Assembly (NCBI GenBank): GCA_963921425.1
Contig: OY992832.1
Span: 12,399,249-12,463,248 of the forward strand
DNA from: Dryas octopetala
Lineage: Eukaryota; Streptophyta; Magnoliopsida; Rosales; Rosaceae
Reading direction: 5' to 3'
DNA: 64,000 nt
Positions 55,976 to 64,000 of this stretch are shown piece after piece (positions within the stretch are counted from its first letter, which is position 1; the number at the start of each line of letters is the position of its first letter). The translations under genes were made by a program, and so were the position numbers. The notes under the pieces were generated by a model, which was not told the DNA's origin, did no database searches, and saw only the letters and a list, made by a program, of their open reading frames with translations.

Positions 55976-56602
55976 TGTTGTCTAGTGATGCTACTAGTTC
56001 TGGAAAAGGGGATCAAGTAGTTTTTATAGTTCACCTCATCTTCTACAACAAATTCTTGTTCATACATATCATTCTGGTAAAAGCCATATGTCTAATTTAA
56101 CAATTGTGATATACCTGCATACAAATGTCTTGTAATTTATTTTATAATTGTAATCGTTTTCCACTTTCCAGAATACCCAATCCAATTAAAAAAAACTAGA
56201 AAAGAAAAAGGGTGGTGTAGTAAACTTTCCCCCTTGTTATTTCCTTGGTTCTAGACCAGAGACTTGACTTCCATTCAACAGTGGCTGCTGGATTCAACAC
56301 CAAATACAACATTACTCTCTGATTACCTAACAGCAAAAGTTCAGTAAATGGTGAACTTAATAATAAAGGACTGCACATATCTAAGTTCACCATTATCCTT
56401 TAACTTATATACTCAAAAGTGAAAACATTGCATTCCAAATTTGCAAAGACTAGCTATCAAATGATTTGGCTTTATTATTGAGACTCAAGTCAAATACAAC
56501 ATATATCTTTGATCATAACACAAAAGTGCAAGATCTGGCTTAATTGGTAGAAAAGAAACAGGAAAAAAAATATATGAAAACCAGGATCATAGACAACATT
56601 AA

Positions 56603-57261
56603 TTAGTTGTAGGCATCAGGATTTCCCAAAAGGTAGTTCTCAATAACCTTGAACAAACCAGAGGCCCTTTCTTTGCCAGCCTTAACATGCTCTTCCTTGA
56701 TCTCAACCTCACCTATGGTGTGGTAGTTACTGGTGCTCTTTATGATGGAACCTCCATCTGGAGATGCCACCAATTTAATCTCATAAGAGATTTTCTCAAT
56801 TTTGTCTGATATAGCATCCCCTTCAATCAAACTATAGCTGTAGTCTGTAGACAAAGTTATCTTTGTCAATCCCATCAATCTTGTGCTTCACATAGCTATA
56901 TTCACTTCCTGCATAAATGTAATGAGAAAAATTTAAGAATGGTTGTAAACCTCTGTTTTTTTTTTTCCTTTTTTTTTTTTTTGCTTTGAATGTGAACCCA
57001 ATAAATATCATTGTAGTGCTTTTCTTTCTAAAATTATGATAGTTCTTTCTGCAGGAGTTAATGGGGTGCAAACTAACCTTCACCAAGGTTGATCTTCTTG
57101 ATGGTTCCAACCCCTCCATCTCCTTCAACAAGTTCTGCACTTTTCACTGCCTGTGGAGCAATCTTTGGGATGAGGTTGTCAGCATCGATAACAAAGGCCT
57201 TGAACAATCTAGGTGGAGGGATGACGGAGGTGAACTCAGTTTCATAAGTGAAGACACCCAT
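56603..57261 (-). pseudogene. PR-10 / Bet v 1-type gene with a 1-base frameshift in exon 2
   Basis: Two exons on the minus strand: 57261-57078 and 56908-56603, split after 61 codons plus one base, the conserved PR-10 intron position. Exon 1 has [34 protein letters not shown] and the glycine-rich P-loop [11 protein letters not shown]. Exon 2 starts [20 protein letters not shown]. One extra base near 56846 then throws the frame into a stop after four codons. The original frame resumes as [13 protein letters not shown] and runs to [10 protein letters not shown]. The rest of exon 2 is otherwise fully open, so the lesion is recent or an assembly error. PR-10 proteins are cytosolic ligand-binding, pathogen-induced proteins and include tree-fruit allergens. 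Divergent partner of the copy at 58013. Confidence 0.85.
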
Positions 57262-58012
57262 GATGATGATTAAGAGTTTCGAGAATGATCAAAAAAAGGT
57301 ATGGAAATTTCGAAGGATTGTATAATTGGTATTGGGGGTGTTTTGTGATGTAGGAAAATGTGAGCATGGGAGGTGCTATTTATAGATTTAGGCTGAAGCT
57401 CCTAATGTTAAACTGTAACGTGTCTCCTGCAGATCAAAGAGTTTAGACAAGTGAATTTTTCAATAAATTATTGTCTCCATGTGGAAAAGAAAGTTAGAAT
57501 TCTCAATTCAATGAATTAGGATTATTGAGTTAGCACACCAGTTGAGTTGTAGTATTCTGATCATAAAAAAAAATGCAAGTAGATTCAAAATGATATCACC
57601 GGGAATTTAGAATGGAATGTGTACGTAGACATGTGTTTTAGAGCATTCCATTAGAAATCCCGATATTATTGACTTTAGCAAATTAGCACACTAGTTGGTT
57701 CTAATAAGTTGAATTCAATTTTTCAATCATACTCAAGAGGTGGCTTTCTTTGACTAAAATATTAATGTCATGAATTGAAAATCATAATTTCCTTTTCACA
57801 TGGACAACAACCATTAAAAAAATAAAAACTTGTCCTAATTGCTTTATCCATTGGGGCCACTTTACACAACATTGCCTTTGCCCTAAACCTATAAATACCA
57901 CCTCCAGGCTCATACTTCCCCACATTCAATATCCTCAATATACATTTATTCTCTAAAGTTCCTCCACAATTTGTTATTTCTTTCATCAATTTATTAACTC
58001 CAAATCATCATC
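57262..58012. promoter_or_regulatory. Shared divergent intergenic region of the PR-10 pair
   Basis: 751 bases lie between the two opposed PR-10 start codons. The plus-strand copy has tataaatacca at 57890-57900, about 115 bases before its ATG. The minus-strand copy has tatttataga on the plus strand at 57379-57388, at the same distance from its ATG. Both promoter ends therefore look intact although both coding regions are broken. Confidence 0.55.
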
Positions 58013-58613
58013 ATGGGTGTGTTCACTTATGAAACTGAGTTCACCTCTGTCATCCCCCCACCTAGATTATTCAAGGCCTTTGTCCTTGATGCTGACAACC
58101 TCATCCCAAAGATTGCTCCACAAGCAGTGAAAAGTGCTGAAATTGTTGAGAACCATCAAGAAGATCAACCTTGGTGAAGGTTAGTTTGCACCATTTTGAT
58201 CTCCATGAGTCCATGAGTAGTTTGTTTGATATACATCATGAAAGAACTATCATCATTTCCATAAACACAAACATTGAGGTCACATGTATTAATTTTCATT
58301 ATACATTTATGCAGGAAGTGAATACAGTTACGTAAAGCACAAGATTGATGGGATTGACAAAGATAACTTTGTCTACAACTACAGTTTGATTGAAGGGGAT
58401 GCTATTTCCTACAAAATTGAGAAAATCTCATATGAGATTAGATTGGTGGCATCTCCTTGTGGAGGCTCCATCATAAAGAGCACCAGTAACTACCACACCA
58501 TAGGTGAGGTTGAGATCAAGGAAGAGTATGTTAAGGCAGGCAAAGAAAGAGCCTCTGGTTTGGTCAAGGTTATCGAGAACTACCTTTTGGGCAACCCTGA
58601 TGCCTACATCTAG
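58013..58613 (+). pseudogene. PR-10 / Bet v 1-type gene with a 17-base deletion of the P-loop
   Basis: Exons 58013-58179 and 58315-58613, same intron position as its divergent partner. Exon 1 is 167 nt instead of 184. The missing 17 bases cover the GDGGVG glycine-rich loop and shift the frame (it continues ENHQEDQ). Exon 2 is open and reads [60 protein letters not shown] and [10 protein letters not shown]. Outside the lesion it is nearly identical to the minus-strand copy, implying a recent inverted duplication. Confidence 0.87.
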
Positions 58614-58813
58614 AAGTATATATGATGCTGGAGACAACAATCATGTGTCCTTTCCTTTCTCTGTTTATTCATGGGTGTGGCTTTCCTTTTTGTTTTTCTT
58701 TTCTGTCAACCTGCATTTAGAGTTGTGATTAAAGAGTATAATGTACTTGTATTTGATTTCATATGAATCATATCTAAATAAATAAAACAAAAATCATTTG
58801 ATGATAAACAATT

Positions 58814-59131
58814 GACCCAAAACTGTGTGGGGACTTTGATGAGAAACAAATGGAATGCTTGTTGTGATTGTTGGGTAGTGGGGTGCTCACCCAGTGGCCA
58901 CTTATTCTGTTCCTCCAGTCACTCCTAATGTTGTCTAGTGATAGTACTACTGGTTCTTTTTTTTTTGGCCATGTACTACTGGTTCTTTTTTTTTTGGCCA
59001 TGTACTACTGGTTCTTTTTTTTTTTGGCCATGTACTACTGGTTCTTAAATAGGCCAAACTGAGTCTTCAAGCAATGGTGATTGTAGTACCGATTCCTTAT
59101 AGTCCACAGCATTTTCTACGACAAATTCCTT
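58814..59131 (+). pseudogene. LecRK C-terminal relic carrying a triplicated micro-insertion
   Basis: gacccaaaactgtgtggggactttgatgagaaacaaatggaatgcttg encodes DPKLCGDFDEKQMECL of the LecRK C-lobe, then loses frame. A tail-like region follows (ggttct...ggccaaactgagtcttc..., acgacaaattc) matching the C-terminal Ser/Thr tail coding region of the 52436 gene. The 58944-59044 block is described separately. Confidence 0.7.
58944..59044 (-). repeat. Tandemly triplicated micro-insertion unit
   Basis: Four copies of gtactactggttc (the first at 58944-58956, the last ending 59044) alternate with three copies of T10 or T11 followed by ggccat. On the minus strand each insert reads ATGGCC then A10-11. It appears to be one A-tailed micro-insertion with a 13-bp target duplication, followed by tandem amplification of the ~29-bp unit. 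Confidence 0.65.
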
Positions 59132-59134
59132 ATA

Positions 59135-62100
59135 GTCTAATTTAATAATTGTGATATGCCTATATACAATTTTTTGTAATTTATTTTATAATTGTATTTA
59201 ATTTAAAGGGAAACTATATTCATACCCTGTTATTTGCCCACTAGACCTCTTTAAGAGGAAGAGAGAAATGGATGAGGAAGGGGGTGGCCAGCAAAGAGGA
59301 GAGGGGAGGGAAGCATCAAGGGCTGGGGTGTGGAGAGGGGCTTGATGTATCTTTTTTTTTTTATCTTCTTAGTTTTTTCTTTTTAAAATTTAAGTCCATT
59401 GAGTTTAGATACCAATTCACAATAATATTTCATTTTAACTTCTAAAATTTGTTGATATTTAAGTTTAACTACTAGTTAAAAAGTCAAATGACTACATAAC
59501 ATAAATGATATCGACTATTACTATATTAGCCAATATTACCAAGCACCCGTACGGGAAAACGTTGCCAGCGTTGCAGATCCGGCGAAGACCGCCCCGACTC
59601 ATAGTGATCAGCTTTGCGTCCTCATCTTTGTAAAAAAACGTTGCAGATCTTATCGAGAGTCGCTGAAAGTAAGACACAAAACAGCCTTTGAAATGCATAC
59701 ACTCTTACGGAGCCTCGAACCACTGTTTATGGTGGTATGATGAATCTGATTTTGTCGCAGAGATGACAAAAACAAAGAGAGATGACCATTAATTAATTAC
59801 ATCATGCAATTGCTGCCTCAATCCAAAATCGAAAGCACCCTCCTTCATCAATTAATCCCTTCAAACACAGATCAAGTACTTTCATGGCATGTAACCAAAC
59901 CCAACTTTCAAGCCTTATGTATGCACATGTTTTTATAATGACTCAGTTGCAAATTATGTCTGAAAATTTCATTTTGGTGTTTCATTTGTTAAGTTAGTCA
60001 CAATTACATTATGATTGTTATGATTGTATGATACACAACTGTAAATGTGTGACAGTCACAACTGTGACTCTCATGTAGTCATAATTGTGATAGTCACACT
60101 TTGTAGTAATCACAATTGTGACTGACATGCAATCACCAATGCGGCTAAGTCACGGTTATACCAACACAAATCAGTCAAAATTATATTAATATTTACACAT
60201 ACACTAAATAATTTTACTTAAGATCTCGTTTTCACTTAATGTTTAATGCATGTGGTTTTTTAGATACTAGAGGCGTACTGGAGAAGAGCAAAAAAACAAA
60301 AGAAGCAAAAATTATTAGAAATAATTAAATAAAAGAGAAAAGAAAAATTAATAGGTAATAAAAAAGTGGAAAAAGGTTGAGTAATAAAAGATAAGGATAA
60401 AAATAGAAAAGAGTTGTCAAATTATTTTTCTCTCTCATCATTATAATATCAGAAATAATTAAATACAAAGGTTCATTATTTTAACTACTAAATTTCAATA
60501 ACTTTTTAGTTTAGGTACCAAAATTAAATAGCATTTTAGATTAGATACTAGTTGAAAAGTTAAACAAATTAATAAAGTAAAAGGTATTAGAATTTATAAA
60601 TATTACATCACATGCCACTACAATAAAAAAATAAAAATAATATTTAATCACAAATATTACATTAATTTATACTATATTGTATTAAAAAAAAAATCAATTC
60701 AGTCACAACTTAACTGTGACTGTCTTGGTAAATTGAAAGAGACAACTCACACCACTATATTATATATTATTTTGAGTAAAAGTATTATTTTGACCTCTAT
60801 TTATACTATATTGTAGTATAATTTTTCTAAAAAAAAATGCAATTAAGTCACAACTTAACTGTGATTGTCTTACAACTTAGATTTGACTGTCATTCAGTCA
60901 CAACTAAATTTGAAGTTGTGAGTATCGTACAATCACAACTAAATGTGAAGTTGAGACTACATTAGCAAATTTTCAAGATAATATAAAAGCCTCAAGGGCA
61001 ATTTTGTCAAAACCTTATAAATTTTAACTAACACTCATCATATATGGGCCAAAGGATAAAAATGTCAAATGGAAAAGACTCATATCAAAGAGGCCATAAT
61101 CTAAAAAACTACATTTAAATTTGGTAGTTCAATTGAAATATTATATGGTCTTCATGCTATACCAAAAAATTATTGGGATTTGGTATTTAATCCTAATTTT
61201 CTATAAATACAATAGATTAACTCATGGTTAATTTTTAAAACACATGGCAGCATTTTAGATGGGAGGTGAGCATACACCTTAGATAAAGGAGGTGAGCAAA
61301 CTGCTCTCAGTAAAGAAAGAATAAAAACTAAGTGAAAGAAAGTGATTGGTTGAAAAAGTGTTGGGTCACATGAGGAGAGAGAGGAAATGATATTCACATG
61401 GATTAAAAAGGTTGTAATAAGAGGCATGAGGATGAACAACTATCATGAGTTAATTGGCCATGTATTCAAATTTTACAATTCCTAAATTTGACTTTGACAT
61501 GAAAAATACTAAAATATTAATTTGGGTATTAAACTAATAATATTTAAATATATTTAATATTAGGCCCATATTAAATATTTACAATGATATAATTATTAAA
61601 ATAATTTAATATATTTAATTTAATTTATAAGGATATATAAATATATTAAAAATATAAACATACTAACATATAGATATAGCTTATCTACCATTAAAACAAA
61701 AAACACAAAAAGCATATAATATAGCATGCTAAATATTAAAAATCATGCTAAATATAACATATAATATAGCATATTGCAAAAAGCCATTCAACATGCTCTA
61801 CAGCATCTCCAAGCATGAGCCAGACGTTCAAAGCAAAATGTCTTTATCAACCTACGCAAATGTGACCCTTGTACATAAAAAATTTTCCATCTTAAAAGTT
61901 TCTCACTCCGACACGTACAGCAAATGATTATAGGACTTACTATTATATTATGTACATATATGTTTTAAAAATCAATATGCTTTAATAGTTACAACAGGAA
62001 ACAGCCAAACAGGTGGCTGCAAAAAAAGTATTTAATTATATTTTTATTTATTTAATATTCATTGATCCATGTTGTTTACTTTTGAGCAATCTTTACGTGC
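59135..62100. other. Intergenic; block of AGTCACAA-type repeats, no gene supported
   Basis: AT-rich. Between 59997 and 60960 there are many copies of agtcacaa/ttgtgact in both orientations (for example aatcacaattgtgactgac, gtcacaacttaactgtgac twice), suggesting a transposon with subterminal repeats. Ends were not identified. An iterated tatagcatgctaaatatta... segment lies at 61700-61780. The open frames at 59492-59698 and 61170-61439 (minus) have no recognised family. Confidence 0.4.
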
Positions 62101-62269
62101 TCGGAAGTAAGTCAAAGATGGAAAAATGATCGAACACTGCATGCAGTACATGTCTACGTTAATTGTGGTTGATCTCAGTCTCTACTTAGACGATAATGTT
62201 ATTTCTGCAAGCTTGCTATTATTACTAACATTACTCTCAGTCGCAGTAGTCCATCTTTTACTGTTAGAA

Positions 62270-64000
62270 ATGCAACTCACTCTTCTTCTCTTGTTTCTGT
62301 TAGCCCCTTGTGTAACTCCATTGACCTTCGATTTCCCCAGCTTTCCCAATAATGTGTCCAACACTCTAATAATCCCAGAAGGAGATGCTTCTATCAACGG
62401 CCAATTCCTCCGACTCACCAATAGCGCTGCCGACGCCCCTAACAAGAACAACAGCGTCGGCCGAGCCACCTACTACAAGCCCTTCCTCCTCAGCGAAAAA
62501 GCCACCGGAAGGCTCGCCGACTTCACCACAGATTTCAAATTCGTCATCGATTCCCAAAACAAAACATCCTATGGCGACGGGCTCGCCTTCTTCATAGCGC
62601 CAAGCGAAACCAACCTCAACGGCTTACTGGCAGGCGGCAGTATGGGCCTCCCCGTCGAAAACCTCACAGATCCGGCAGTATGGTACTCCTTTGTGGCGGT
62701 GGAGTTTGATATCTTCCAAAACATAGAGAAATACTTCAACGATCCCGACGGCAATCATGTGGGTATCGACGTCAACTCTTCCAGGTCTGAAGTTACTGAG
62801 TCTTGGAATGGTAGGATTCAGGATGGAATAACAAATAGTGCTTGGATTCGTTATAATTCTAGCTCAAAAAATCTTACTGTTAACTACACTGATTATTCTT
62901 ATACGGTGGTGGAGTATCGTACTTTCTCTTACAAACTGGATCTGGAACAGTACTTGCCGGATGAGGTCATTGTTGGTTTCTCCGCTTCAACCGGTAGTTT
63001 GGTTGCTCTACACAAGATCGTCTCATGGAGTTTCAATTCAACTGAACTCAAGACTGCAACAAAAAACCCATCAGTTCCGGCGCCAAGCCCCAAAATAGGA
63101 CTAAAGATTGGAATAGGCATCTTTGGATGTGTTCTACTTTTCGGTGGCTTGGGTTTGGTTTGGTTCATCTGCTGGAGGAAGAGGCCGGAAAGTAGTGGAG
63201 AAACTACTGATGAAGATCCTGTTGTTCGTGACTTGATTGACGACAACGAATTTGAGAAGGGGACTGGCCCAAGAAAGTTTTCGAACGCCGAGCTGGCTCA
63301 GGCCACAAGTAATTTTGAGGAGGCAAACAAGCTTGGAGAAGGAGGCTTTGGTGGGGTTTATAGAGGCTTCATAAAAGACTTGAGCTCAGATGTTGCTGTG
63401 AAGAAGATATCCAGAGGGTCTAAACAGGGGATCAAGGACTACGCAGCAGAAGTAAGGATCATCAGTCAACTTAGGCATCGGAATGTGGTGCAACTCATTG
63501 GTTGGTGCCACCAAAAGAAATTACTACTTGTTTACGAGTTCATGCCCAATGGCAGCTTAGATTCCCATTTGTTCAAAGCAGAAAGCGTGCTACCTTGGGA
63601 GACAAGATACAGAATTGCCAAAGACTTGGCCTCTGGGTTGCGCTATCTACACGAAGATGGACAGCAATGTGTGCTGCATAGGGATATCAAATCCAGCAAT
63701 GTTATGCTGGATTCCGATTTCACCGCCAAACTTGGGGATTTCGGGTTAGCTCGACTTGTGGACCATGGAAAAGAATCGCAAACGACGGTTGTGGCTGGAA
63801 CCAGGGGATACATGGCTCTAGAATACCTAACAACAGGAAAGGCTAGCAAGGAATCTGATATCTATAGCTTTGGAGTTGTTGCTTTGGAAATAGCATGTGG
63901 GAGGAAACCCATCGCTTTCAACTTGGGAAGTAGCCAAATCAATATGGTGGAGTGGGTTTGGGAGCTTTATGGACAAAGGAGAGTCATTGAAGCAGCTGAC
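62270..64000 (+). CDS. L-type lectin-domain receptor kinase, clade IX-like (3' end beyond the window)
   Basis: Open for 577 codons from the ATG at 62270 to the window edge without a stop. The sequence is closely similar to the gene at 40795, differing by in-frame indels only. Signal peptide LTLLLLFLLAPCVTP. Lectin domain with YGDGLAFFIAP, FVAVEFDIF, NHVGIDVNS. Transmembrane segment (GIGIFGCVLLFGGLGLVWFICW). Kinase with GEGGFGGVY, VAVKK, HRDIKSSN, DFGLA and RGYMALEY, sharing the ALE variant with the 40795 gene. The upstream 40 codons from an ATG at 62150 are also open in frame, as in the paralog. The last sequence seen is VIEAAD, so about 90-100 residues are missing. Confidence 0.88.
   Translation, partial: MQLTLLLLFLLAPCVTPLTFDFPSFPNNVSNTLIIPEGDASINGQFLRLTNSAADAPNKNNSVGRATYYKPFLLSEKATGRLADFTTDFKFVIDSQNKTSYGDGLAFFIAPSETNLNGLLAGGSMGLPVENLTDPAVWYSFVAVEFDIFQNIEKYFNDPDGNHVGIDVNSSRSEVTESWNGRIQDGITNSAWIRYNSSSKNLTVNYTDYSYTVVEYRTFSYKLDLEQYLPDEVIVGFSASTGSLVALHKIVSWSFNSTELKTATKNPSVPAPSPKIGLKIGIGIFGCVLLFGGLGLVWFICWRKRPESSGETTDEDPVVRDLIDDNEFEKGTGPRKFSNAELAQATSNFEEANKLGEGGFGGVYRGFIKDLSSDVAVKKISRGSKQGIKDYAAEVRIISQLRHRNVVQLIGWCHQKKLLLVYEFMPNGSLDSHLFKAESVLPWETRYRIAKDLASGLRYLHEDGQQCVLHRDIKSSNVMLDSDFTAKLGDFGLARLVDHGKESQTTVVAGTRGYMALEYLTTGKASKESDIYSFGVVALEIACGRKPIAFNLGSSQINMVEWVWELYGQRRVIEAAD

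Overview
This window is plant nuclear DNA: AT-rich intergenic sequence, genes with short GT-AG introns, many MITEs and LTR-retrotransposon remnants, and plant-specific gene families. The two PR-10/Bet v 1-type genes, ending NPDAYN or NPDAYI, together with an expanded clade-IX L-type lectin receptor kinase (LecRK) cluster point to a woody rosid. Rosaceae (Prunus/Malus type) is the best guess, inferred from remembered family resemblance and not from a search.

Left part (1-30000), all genes on the minus strand: a two-exon SOSS-B-like OB-fold single-stranded nucleic-acid-binding protein (1426-3785); a five-exon D-amino-acid transaminase/aminodeoxychorismate-lyase-like enzyme without transit peptide (7695-9879); and two tandem tyrosine/nicotianamine aminotransferase-like genes (11292-16119 and 24066-29376). 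The tandem pair share identical internal exon sizes. The upstream copy in the window has an extra 5' exon that adds a possible organelle-targeting peptide. Exons were joined by reading splice sites and checking phase; every join preserves the frame. The three transaminases follow one another without another recognisable gene between them.

Right part (32800-64000), mostly plus strand: a LecRK birth-and-death cluster. There are two complete intronless genes (40795-42843, 52436-54547), a third intact as far as the window edge (62270-64000), three large pseudogenes (32887-33800, 35170-36430, 55334-55975) and several relics (43905-44000, 48530-48580, 49200-51280, 58814-59131). Inside the cluster lie two head-to-head PR-10 genes (56603-57261 and 58013-58613), each disrupted by a different frameshift. 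LecRKs (cell-surface immune receptors) and PR-10 proteins (induced defence proteins) are both defence related, but nothing here shows they act together.

Mobile DNA is abundant and several elements can be delimited to the base: two hAT-type elements with 8-bp target duplications (18696-19908, 37313-38209), a 2650-bp CACTA element with an internal Transposase_24-like gene (44336-46985), a solo Copia LTR (34041-34327), a Copia 3' end (47706-48530), a tRNA-derived SINE (30491-30584) and several foldback MITEs. The most unusual signal is a set of at least six loci with minute (about 16-24 nt) insertions. Each is a short body ending in CC followed by an A-tract, flanked by 12-16 bp direct repeats, and they occur in both orientations. 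They look like retroposition events whose whole cargo is a few bases plus a poly(A) tail.
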